Shown one piece after another: positions 55,001 to 64,000 of a stretch of DNA of 64,000 nt (the first letter of the stretch is position 1; every line of letters begins with the position of its first letter). The DNA comes from Siphonodentalium dalli (taxonomy: Eukaryota > Mollusca > Scaphopoda > Gadilida > Siphonodentaliidae). The stretch is taken from assembly GCA_032622095.1 (NCBI GenBank), contig CP136063.1, forward strand, positions 92,543,980 through 92,607,979. The letters run 5' to 3'. Position numbers and translations under genes: made by a program. A model generated the notes under the pieces. It saw nothing but the letters and a program-made list of their open reading frames with translations, made no database searches and was not told the origin of the DNA.

Positions 55001-55610
55001 GACATATACACCAAATTTCAATAATATTCATTGAGAAACAACGGACAAAACGATATATAACACCCGTATACATATTTTATTCCGAGCCAGACTCATCCTC
55101 GGGTACATGTTATAGTAGGTACCAAATTGACACACGTCGACTGGGGCGAGTTGGCCCTGGGGCGATTAGGCCGATTCCGACACCTTCTATAATTTACCGC
55201 ATGTATCCGTTTACGCGTAGTTTACTTTAGAAAGTTCCGCAATTAATACCGTAAATAGAGCGACCATATTTGACAGAGAATGCCTCTGTTATTGATTATC
55301 AAGTTGCTATACATTAAAAACGACAAATTCACATGCTCGTTCAAGCGCAGTAGTCTATTTTCCCCATGTTAAAGGACATCCACAAATACTAAATAACGCT
55401 AACCTACTGCCGAATGTTTTACACGACAACTGTTAACATATTTGGGCTGAATTCATCTGACGCGGTATTATTCCTCAAAATAAACAACAAAACCATCGTT
55501 ACTTGGAAATGTAGTTTGGGCTAACATTTACATAAATCCTCCACATCATTTATTCGACACACACGTCAGATGAAAAACAGACATGAAGTAACCGGCCAAA
55601 TTGGCCGAAA
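52093..55610 (+). repeat. Interspersed repeat R, copy 2 (inserted, uninterrupted)
   Basis: 3.5-kb copy of the repeat at 15,597-18,871, with the same internal tandem zones: ~135-bp units at 52,650-53,010, old ~160-bp units at 53,210-54,580 and two ~170-bp units from 54,588. It has about 200 bp near 52,430-52,630 that copy 1 lacks. It keeps the intact GGCCAAATTGGCC site near its right end that is occupied by the foldback in copy 1. No intact ORF. Confidence 0.8.
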
Positions 55611-56292
55611 ATAGCTTTTACGGCCAAGCTACAGCTACTGTTACTGTCAATTCTACAGTACTGTTGTAGCGCCGGCAGTTGTACCTCAGGTCACGTCTAT
55701 GCCAAGGCGACATGTTGGATCTCAGCAGGGCACCAATTCACCCGAGCGGAGAATTCCTCCCATGCAAAATGTTCCTGTTTACACCCAGGCTACACTTCTT
55801 GTAACTATGGTAACCTGTTACAGCCGGTCCACATATACCATCCTCATATCATGTACCATAACAACTGAATATACCAGCACAGCCAGGTTATACATATCAT
55901 TATGCTGGTTTCTCAGGACAAATGTTGCCATAACAGTAAAGTTATATCCACATCCCAATTCGGTATACGCCACTCATGGTGTCAAGGATATGGTGCGGCT
56001 CAACCTGATATTGCCCAGTTCATGCTGCCCCAAAAGCTGATTAGTCGGCCGCCAGGCCCAACGCCGATAACTGGGCCATTCCACCCAGGTTGTCAATGAT
56101 ATATTGCAGCTCAAGCTGGTGTTGGCCACTTTCAACAACACCAACCCCAACCAAATGTATACCAAATACCCCCCAGCCCCCGGCAGTTTATCCACAGGCA
56201 CCACCCCACACATTCCGCCAGTCGCCCCCAGGGGAGATAGGGTGATAATAGATTGCCACATGCACTTGTCAAGTATTTTCCTATTATTGTAG
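55611..56292 (+). pseudogene. Pro/Gln-rich region leading into a TatD nuclease N-terminus
   Basis: Pro/Gln/Tyr-rich codons in shifting frames (PAQPGYTYHYAGFSGQ, PQPPAVYPQAPP) run to about 56,230 and then meet RGDRVIIDCHMHL. The HxH motif after an IDxH-type strand is the hallmark start of TatD-family metallo-nucleases. The frame then stops at 56,292. A C-terminal TatD-like piece is found 2.7 kb downstream (59,007). Several frameshifts make this a pseudogene. Multi-copy TATDN2-like genes with low-complexity N-termini are common in invertebrate genomes and may be carried by transposons. Confidence 0.5.
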
Positions 56293-56349
56293 TGACTCGT
56301 CGCAATAATTTAGACTTAAATAAACATTACTATTTGGGAACTCGAGTGT

Positions 56350-56560
56350 AGTGAAAATATATATGTGGCCTATATTGGAGATCCCATGCTTCTTGGGATG
56401 GATTTTCTCACTAAATATGATGCAATGTTGGGGCTAATAAGGGTTCTATATTTTTGGGAAAGTGTCGACTTCCTACAGTTTCGGTGGATAATCCAAAAAG
56501 TGACTGGCTGAAGTATCTTGAATTATAGTCAGCCAACAAACAATTATACCCTCAGTCGGC
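56350..56560 (+). pseudogene. Retroviral-type aspartic protease fragment (C-terminal half)
   Basis: IGDPMLLGMDFLTKYDAML is the typical second half of an LTR-retrotransposon protease (hydrophobic pair, Gly, then the DFL helix). The neighbouring frame continues with GKCRLPTV. The active-site D-T/S-G triad is not present, and the fragment is frameshifted. It appears joined directly to the TatD start region, with no integrase or RNase H nearby. Confidence 0.45.
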
Positions 56561-57563
56561 TGTGTTGCTGTATCATGAAGCTGTCCCACCATTAGCTGAT
56601 TTTACTATTTAACCAAATGGTCATCTTAGTGAGTAAGTTTTGCCAACTTTGCACTCGGGGTATGACAAAACCAAAGGTATGTTTTATTAATTCTCAACAT
56701 GCAGAGATAGTACTCGATAAACAACAATGTGTTGGTAAAGCGTACGATGTTGATGACGTGATGGAACTGTCATTGGGACACCCGGTCATGTCATCCTCAC
56801 CAAGCCGGATATTGTTCCGGTTGAATTATCACTTCAGGGGGCCTCTCGAAATGGTGGGTCTGAAAATGGTGAGAAGTCGACCCCCTCCAGGGTATTTGCG
56901 GAGCTTGTTTCAGCGATCCTCGAGGTTATTGTCGGGGTCTTACATAGAACGTCCTGAAAAACTATGAAGCAGTTTTTTCAAGACGTTCTATATATCATAA
57001 ACATGGGGTGGAAAACTTATACTTGAGTGTGATTATACTATGTTATGATTGGTGCCATAGTTGATGCTTTATTCTCATGATTGCATATGGATATTGAGAA
57101 ATACAGAACGATATTTACAAAAGGATTTGAAGATATTACACATATTATATACATATATCCGGTGCAATGTTTATTTTCATCTAATTCGACCCGGCGGTAC
57201 GAAGATGTTTAGAATATGTTTTGTTTATTTCTGCGCGAATTCCGAAATGGATTTTGTGAACTCATGAGTCATGGTGAATGTATAAAACAAACAATACTGT
57301 GTATTGATAAATAGCAATGTCTGCGATGCTAACCGCTCATACTATTTATCTTATATGTCAGTGTGAGTGAAGTATGAGTAAGTCTGATGATATCTTAGTG
57401 GCATCAGATAATGAAACATCCTCACATCCCGTCGATCACTTACCACCAGTTCTATCAGAAAATTCACTGTAGCTGGGAGACCGGTTGATGACTCAGAAAC
57501 GTCAGGTATGATAGTCAGCCCGATGATAGTACAAATGAGTCAGCTACTTCTTCTGTCCATCAC
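56561..57563. other. Degenerate coding-like region, unassigned
   Basis: Short stretches in shifting frames read like protein (for example VELSLQGASRN near 56,820-56,850 and Ser/Asp/Thr-rich text near 57,375-57,560). No recognised domain. Probably part of the same fossil. Confidence 0.3.
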
Positions 57564-59006
57564 ATGTCAGTAACTGACATTTCAAATGCAATGTCAGCAA
57601 CTGATATTCAGCATTCAACAGAAGAGCTGCTTGGTATCACCGTTATAAAGGCCACTTCTGCCCAAGCAGTTGAAAATCAAATGTCAGAAAATTGTACACA
57701 GTTGGATAACTTTCCTGTCAGTCAAGCATCAGTATATGTAATTGGTATAACCGTTACCGAGGTCACTTCTGCCCATGCAGACTGGGAACATATCCTCCAG
57801 CCAACTGCAGCGACAAACATCGACCAAGCAGTTAGATCATTCAATGACAAATTTCTAGAAGTAATGAACGATTCAATTCCGAAATCTACTGTTGTAATCA
57901 GACCTAAAGACAAATTGTGGTTCACTTCAGAAATACGTAGAGAAATACGGAAACGCGATAGGCTGAGATCCAAGGCCATAAAAAACAATACCCTACACCA
58001 CTGGGAAAGATATAAAAAGACACGAAATCGCGTATATAATATGAAAAAATATGCTAAAGCAAATTTTGATGAAAAAATCGAAGAGAAAGTTAGAGAATCA
58101 CCAACTCCTAGAGACTTTTGGCATCTTATGAATTATTTATTTAATAAGAAAAAAACAACGACCATCCCGCCAATATATAATCAACCTGTAAGAAATAGTA
58201 CCCATGCCGAAACTTATGCATTTGATGATTTCGAGAAAGCGAACATTCTAAACGAGATTTTCATATCAAATTCAACATTAGCGAGTGAAGACAGCAACCC
58301 CCCGTTATTTAAACTTCGCTGCTCAAACACGATAACGGAAATTGAAGTATCAAGAGAAAACATCATAACAAGTATCAAAACCATCAAATTGAACAAAGCC
58401 CATGGCCATGATGGAATAAGTGCGCGAATGCTAATAAACACTGCCGAAACCATCATTGCATCGCCTTTACGGATCTTATTTGAGCTTTCACAAAAACAAT
58501 CTAAATTCCCAACTGATTGGAAAATTGCTAACGTAACACCAATCTATAAAAAAGACGACCCCTCTGATAGTAAAAATTATAGACCTATATCCCTACTACC
58601 TTGCCTGGCCAAAATATTTGAAAATTTAGTTTTAAACGATCTCAACACTCGTTTTTGATAACAAACTCTTATACCACCACCAATCTGTTTTTCTACCAGG
58701 ACGCAGTACCTCATACCAACTCATCGATTTATACCACAACCTGTGCCAGACTCTCGACAAAGGCTTGTATACTTGGTCTGTATTTTGTGATATTTCAAAG
58801 GCATTTGAGAGAGTCTGGCACCGGGGGCTGGTGTATAAGTTGAGTCACTATGGCATTAGGGGACGACTTCTGGCCTGGCTGGAGGGTTATTTACATAACA
58901 GAAAGCAAAGAGTCCTCGTAAATAATACATATTCTGACTTGAAACGTATCCCAGCAGGGGTGCCACAAGGATCCATATTGGGCATAACTTTTTCGGTGGA
59001 TCTAAA
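57564..59006 (+). pseudogene. Non-LTR retrotransposon reverse transcriptase, frameshifted and 3'-truncated
   Basis: The first frame (57,564-58,658) has a leader of two similar segments (ELLGITVIKATSA, VYVIGITVTEVTSA), then the charged linker before RT (WFTSEIRREIRKRDRLRS), KLNKAHGHDGISARML, and the first RT block (VTPIYKKDDPSDSKNYRPIS). After a frameshift near 58,655 the reading continues (HHQSVFLPGRSTSYQLIDL) with FCDISKAFERVWHRGL, which holds the first catalytic Asp, and AGVPQGSILG. It breaks off at about 59,000 before the YxDD box, where TatD-like sequence follows. Family by these blocks: Jockey/CR1-like. Inactive. Confidence 0.75.
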
Positions 59007-59212
59007 CATATGGGCAACGCCTGGTATTACCATCAACCCAACACTTCGTTCGGTTTCACCACTGTCTGTGACTCTGTGCAGGGTTTAATGAAGTCCAACG
59101 GGAAGCTGGTCCTAACAGAATTCTGCTAGAATCCGATGCGCCCCACTTCGGGTCAGTCGGACGAGCCTTTACCTCCCCCCAGCGGTCATTGGTGAAGTGG
59201 CCGTGTCATTAG
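59007..59212 (+). pseudogene. TatD nuclease C-terminal fragment
   Basis: Two frames in series read as a TatD-type end: FGFTTVCDSVQ and then NRILLESDAPHFGSVG, which matches the conserved (L/I)LLETDxP(Y/H) segment carrying the last metal-binding Asp. It ends in TAG at 59,210-59,212. The frame change near 59,100 is a break. With 56,240-56,292 this marks the two edges of a TatD gene whose middle is absent or replaced by the RT-bearing stretch. Confidence 0.5.
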
Positions 59213-60423
59213 CACGGATCATGTGTACAACCCCAGATTGAAATTGTTTAAGTGTTTGTGCAATTCTGTGATTTTGTAAAACTTTGGATTCCTCAATTCG
59301 TCACAAACTTCATCATTCTTAAATCATCATTTCTACAAACTTTTGATTCGCAATTTCGGCACACTGGGGATTCATAATTTCATAAAAAGAGGGAATAGTG
59401 TTGTAGTAATAGGGTTGACCGGATAATTCACACGTCAAATAAGAAGACCGGAACGTTCACACCGGAGTTGCTACACATAGGAGCCGGAGCCAGCCGACAG
59501 AACAAAGCAGACCAAATAAAGAATCCAAACTGAGTGAACAATCTCTCGAATTATGCAAGGAAGAATGATTTAAGAGTATAAGTGAAACTTTTGTTAAGAG
59601 CTGTACGAATTATCTCTAATGTATCTCGCGAGAGAGCAAATGAAAGCAAGGTATCATACAACGGTTAAATATGTTCTCTGTGGGTGCCCAGAAACAGAAG
59701 AATAACGCAGATTTATCTGTAATCATGACACCAAAATCATGAGTGGCGATGATTAGCGAGCGCTATGCCGGCGGTATGTTGTAAACACCATGATGGCAGT
59801 TTAACCAAAGTTAACATGGTGTTGAGTTGAGTGTTTTGCTTATCGCACACTGTTTACGTACTGTACTGTAGTAACATATTGTGGCTGTGATTACTAACAA
59901 GGCGTACAATCTTAGGGTACGTTCATACGCTGGCAAAAATGTCACTGCAACCTGCAAAAATGTCACGCCCGATGGTTGTTTACTTTGCTGGTATTTTTTG
60001 CCAGCTGTCGACTATAGCTCGTGCTCCGTCGTGGCTGGCCGACACCAATCAACGATGATTGATGATAACGGCGTGTATTTCTTTGCCGCGGTGACAACAA
60101 AACGAGGCAACTAACAATAATTGCTGGTGTCCGTGTTGTCCTTCATACGAATTGTGTATCGGGGAGGGGCATTGATAGAACAGTTTGTTCTTCGCGATTG
60201 TCATACACACTTAATTATATACTCCGTTTTACGATGAATCTCATGACGTGGTATAAAGAGTCCCGAGAGTGGTAATTATACACAAGTCAGAAATGTGGGA
60301 GCTATGGGAATTAAGAGGGGCTGTCAAAATGGACACAGGTATACAGTGTCGCGCCAGCTTCACCAAACGTATATGGAGGTACGGACTCAGTATGAGTATT
60401 CGTTCCTTCAAATGTGCTTAGTT
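59213..60423. other. Intergenic, nothing recognised
   Basis: No recognised motif. The frame at 59,881-60,114 (Cys-rich, 77 codons) has no ATG start or family motif and is most likely chance. Confidence 0.35.
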
Positions 60424-61430
60424 CAATGAGCGCCATAGTGTAATAGTGATATGATTGACTATGTGTGAGTGGGAGCGATTGTGAAATGTCTCCGTTAAGT
60501 GTGACCAGGTTTTGTCTTCGACAAACAACAAGTCACCGCTGTTGGGTTCATTAAGATCAGTCATTCCAGTGGATATGGACACTTTGTCTCGTGAGATCAA
60601 GGAATTAAGTTTATTCTATTAGAACACGTGCTTCTCAAGGTTACAAGCAACTAATTATATAGAGTTACGCTTCTTGAATTTGTGTAGGGAAACTCGAGTT
60701 ATAAATGTTCTCTCATCGGATGTGGACCGTGTCTTGGGTTACAACTTTTGGCCTAAAGGAGTCCGCTGCAGGGAAATGTACTCCCAATACGACAGATCAT
60801 AACTCTATTCTCTTGCGTGACACAAACTCACTAATATCAATCCATCATTCTTTACAATTATAGGTTACAAGCAACTAATTATATAGAGTTACGCTTCTTG
60901 AATTTGTGTAGGGAAACTCGAGTCAGCATAAAAAAAAATCTGGCTGCTGATTGGTTGATTATCATTGAGGGAAATATACCTAATCGGGAACAGAAACTCA
61001 TAGCCTACGTAAATATGGCGATCATGTATGTCTAGATCTCCAGGAAGAGTCTAGTGGTGTCCATAAGTTACGGAAGGGGTCTGGGTATTTTTATGCTGCT
61101 GATTTTTGTGCAGTAAATGGGGTAGTTGTGGAAATGCAAGATTATCGTTTGAAAACAATACCGAAAAGGGCGCATTTGTTGTCACATACTGGTGCAGAGG
61201 GTGACGTTCTAATGGAAAATTGACCACTTGAAGTTCAAATAGGCTTAACCCATGGCCGGCGGGACTTTTAGTTAACACTGTCGCCTATGGAAAATAATTA
61301 GTTGTGTGTAACCTCAAACCACAACCCAGACAAGACAAAACCTGGTCACACTTAACGGAGACATTTCCCAATCGCTCTCACTCACACATAGTCAATCAGA
61401 TCACTATTACACTATGGCGGAGCTTGAACA
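60424..61430. repeat. Segment between ~95-bp inverted arms with an internal direct repeat
   Basis: 60,424-60,520 and 61,330-61,430 are inverted copies (words ACACTATGGCGGAGCTT against its complement, and CCTGGTCACACTTAACGGAG). Between them a ~60-bp sequence (ACAAGCAACTAATTATATAG, TTCTTGAATTTGTGTAGGG) occurs twice in direct order at about 60,640 and 60,865. Confidence 0.6.
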
Positions 61431-61477
61431 ATTTCTTAAGCGCGTGCCAACATCGTCCAGTCCAGATTGCGATGATC

Positions 61478-61690
61478 GTATCCACACTGTTAGAAAAAAA
61501 TACCGTCGTTTCAACGGTCTGAGACCGCGCAACATCGCTGCCAATATACCGTAGCATGTTCCACGGTATAAAACCGTTTAAGTATCGGGCAGATCGCAAC
61601 CAATAAATGTCAGACCGTTGTATTTTTTTTACGGTTCAGCACCGTTTAATTAATATCAAGACCGTAACTAATAAAGGTCAGACCAATGGT
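61478..61690. repeat. Dense ACCGT/ACGGT inverted words
   Basis: ACCGT or its complement appears about ten times in 200 bp (AATACCGTCGTTTCAACGGT, ACCGTAGCATGTTCCACGGT and similar), each making a small hairpin. Origin unknown. Confidence 0.45.
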
Positions 61691-62170
61691 ATTTTTCATG
61701 AGTCAACACCAACGATCATAGTTTTTATGAAATGTAAATCCTCAATGCATAAAGTGATAGACAATACTTATGAAACTTTGCAGTTTGCAGAGGGTCAAGC
61801 TTGTTATCTGCCTCGTATAATTTAATCCGGAAAAGGCTGCACACGCGTAATGTGTTCGCCTTTCACTAACTACTGTATACATATGGCTGTAAATAAAAAA
61901 CGATACTAGTAATAGTTGATAAGCCAACCCATCACTATTAAAAGTTATGAGTAATACTAATTTCGACCATTCTAAAACATGAATCGGCATGCCCTTTTAA
62001 GCCATAAAAAGAACAAAGCCACATGTTTCACAGTTAAAACTCAAATTTATGTACATGTAAAAGTTAAATATTTTAATGGCATACTTGTTGGTAACATGTA
62101 AGGCGTGAAATTGTCCAGTCACTTGTAAACACAGTTTTTGTTTTAACAGGTGAATCCGACATCATGACAT

Positions 62171-62660
62171 TACAGTACCAGCCAAAGGAAGTGGTAGTTT
62201 TAGGCACACCTTTATTGCGATATTGATTTAGAAAAAGGCGTGATTATAGCACACTACCAAAAATCTGTCGCGCTTATTATTGCAATATTGAACGCAAAAT
62301 ATTGCGATACTAAGCGTACTAAATTTCATACAGACCCGATAGTGTTATATTTATATTAGATAAATACTGTGCATATAGTGTACATATAGTATACATATAG
62401 CATTTACAACTATAATTTTATACATATCTAAAACATTGTCTCTATTTATACAATAAACAATATAGAAGAAGCTATAATTTGATTTAAATGTCACAATTTT
62501 GAGCGCAATATTAAGCGCAAAATATTGAGATATTAAGCGCAAAATATTGCAATAATATCACAAGCGACATGCTTATAAGCGTTTCCACTTGCAATATTAT
62601 TGCGATATTGGGCGCGAAAATAGCGCGCTTAATATACCACTTCTTTTGACTGGTACTGTA
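62171..62660. mobile_element. Tc1/mariner-like MITE
   Basis: The ends TACAGTACCAGCCAAAGGAA and the complement of TTCTTTTGACTGGTACTGTA match over about 26 bp with three differences. TA flanks each CAGTACC end, the target type of Tc1/mariner. The interior is rich in GCGCAATATTGCG words, without an ORF. Confidence 0.75.
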
Positions 62661-62829
62661 TATCAATAATAGCTAGATGGGTTTGGAACATTCAAGACAA
62701 CAGCAGATCCAATACTAACTGTGCGCAATGACTTGGCGACAATGTTCTCCTGTAGTCGCACATTTTCCATGAACTTTTAAAGCATGATCCATCAAACTGT
62801 ATACTGGTATCACGACACTGACTTATGGT

Positions 62830-64000
62830 CTAGGGTGGGCTGTATATGTATATCGAGTGGTTATATGACTATGTCTGTCGATATAGGTATACAGGTAGTG
62901 AATGCATGGTCAATGGTGAGATGAGTACATGTTGGTATACAAGTAGTGAATGTATGGTCATAAATATAATGGACATCTATACAGGAGGTGACTATTAAAA
63001 TGGTCATGTGTCAGGCGTATGAGTATACCTGGTGTTCCTGTTTGGTGACTCGTGGCGGTATGGTCATGTGTAGGTTATACCAGTATACACATGTGTTGCT
63101 TTATTGTCATGGGCAAGGGATATGTGTATATAGCAAGTGGCTATATGGCCATGGATAAAGTGCATATGCATACACGGAGTGACTATACTGACATGGCTAG
63201 GGTGTATTAGTATATCTTGAGTGGCTATGGTGTGACAAACAGGGACACAGGGAGTGACATTGCCAATGTTGAGGTAAATATGTATGCAAGAATTGACCAT
63301 GGTCGTGTATGAATGTTTTGAATAGGTACACACGGTGTGACTATATGGGCATAGGTCAGGCACCATTGGTGAAGGTATGTGTATGAAGCGAGTGGCTATA
63401 TGACCATTGGTGAGGTGCATATACCCAGAGTGACTTTATGGTCATTGTTGATGTATATATTGATTGTCTATTTGACCACGTGTTTGGAGAATATGTATAC
63501 AGGGGATGACCTTATGGCCAATGGTGAGCTGAATGGGTATACAAGGAATGACTATAAGGTTATCGGTCATGTTTATGAGTATCCCCGGTGTGCCTGTATC
63601 GTGACGCGTGGCTGTAAGGTCACCCGTGGTCATGGGTCAGGTGTACATGTATACAGTGGGTCACTATATTGTTATGTCTGTGGTGTTTATGTATATATGT
63701 AATGACTGTGTGGTAATAGGTGGCCATCGTTTGCCGTGTTTTACCCCCCCCCATGTATATAAACACCATCAAGATAGAGAACTCTCTGACATGACCTCTC
63801 CATTGATTAACATATCCTTGAGTTATTGTGCCACCCAAGGTACACATGTACAACCAACCCATTACCTCAGTCACTCCATATGCACATAACACAACACAAA
63901 TGACAACATAGTCACACACTTTATACACGTACACCTGATCATACAGCCATACTTGGTTATACCCGTACATACTACAAATGACGATACAGCCACGATTCAC
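62830..64000. repeat. ~60-bp minisatellite that switches orientation
   Basis: From about 62,830 to 63,720 a degenerate unit of about 60 bp repeats in one direction (words GTGACTATATGGTCAT and GTATACAGG). After a ~100-bp unrelated stretch (63,725-63,820) the same words run in the opposite direction to the window end (ATGACGATACAGCCA, ATACAGCCATACTTGG). Frames over it are artefacts of the repeat. Confidence 0.7.

Noticed and set aside
62830-64000. Frames of 60-126 codons on both strands over the terminal minisatellite
   Set aside because: They follow from the repeat unit. Both strands are open and composition mirrors the repeat.
1-64000. tRNA, rRNA, snRNA genes and riboswitches
   Set aside because: I looked for B-box-like GTTCGANxC contexts and long conserved rRNA words while reading and saw none I could support. 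A covariance-model search would be needed to exclude them.

Overview
This is a window of animal nuclear DNA. It is AT-rich, almost without long open frames, and packed with interspersed repeats. The best hint of origin is a pair of composite elements at 6.35-8.34 kb and 9.35-11.77 kb. Each has tandem ~160-bp core units, an ACGG-type microsatellite tail and a terminal hairpin, the layout described for 'pearl'/BIV160-type elements of bivalve molluscs. A mollusc or another lophotrochozoan is therefore my best guess, from layout and not from a marker gene. I found no convincing host protein-coding gene, tRNA, rRNA or CRISPR array.

The centre of the window (about 37,522-51,184, 13.7 kb) is a degraded Maverick/Polinton-type (adintovirus-like) endogenous virus. 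Its ends are inverted arrays of a ~30-bp minisatellite. On the + strand it carries a protein-primed-type family B DNA polymerase (broken, with the catalytic motif A region deleted), an integrase with a chromodomain (truncated, one stop), a two-helix membrane protein, a 283-aa conserved structural candidate, a small basic protein, the major capsid protein (one frameshift, one stop), a 152-aa protein and an intact adenain-type cysteine protease. I saw no packaging ATPase. The left third holds two divergent gene pairs, each separated by a copy of one duplicated ~600-bp intergenic repeat. One of these genes looks like an OTU-type protease. A 2 x 201-bp near-perfect, spacerless palindrome with mirrored TATA boxes drives the polymerase gene to the right and a 199-aa basic protein to the left.

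The most striking signal is that the genes of the two left-hand pairs end in canonical replication-dependent histone mRNA 3' stem-loops (GGCCCTTTTCAGGGCC or GGTCCTTTTCAGGACC). These begin 19-22 nt after the stop codon, or after a likely ancestral stop where the frame is broken. None of these proteins looks like a histone. The polymerase-side minus gene and the late structural cluster instead have AATAAA signals. This suggests an element that divides its genes between histone-type 3' processing and ordinary polyadenylation.

Left of the Maverick: a retrotransposon ORF tail (1-324), a BED-finger scrap, an AT-rich repeat that recurs inverted at 30.1-31.1 kb, hairpin MITEs, the two pearl-like elements, a 3.3-kb repeat interrupted by a 2.3-kb foldback element, two nearly identical ~160-bp hairpins (28.2 and 29.4 kb), a 2.65-kb TIR transposon with a 7-bp target duplication and a C2H2 zinc-finger ORF (33.57-36.21 kb), and a piggyBac-like MITE. 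Right of it: a proline/glutamine-rich plus TatD-like fossil (51.8-59.2 kb) split by the second copy of the 3.3-kb repeat and by aspartic-protease-like and non-LTR reverse transcriptase fragments, then a Tc1/mariner-like MITE and a terminal minisatellite that changes orientation.
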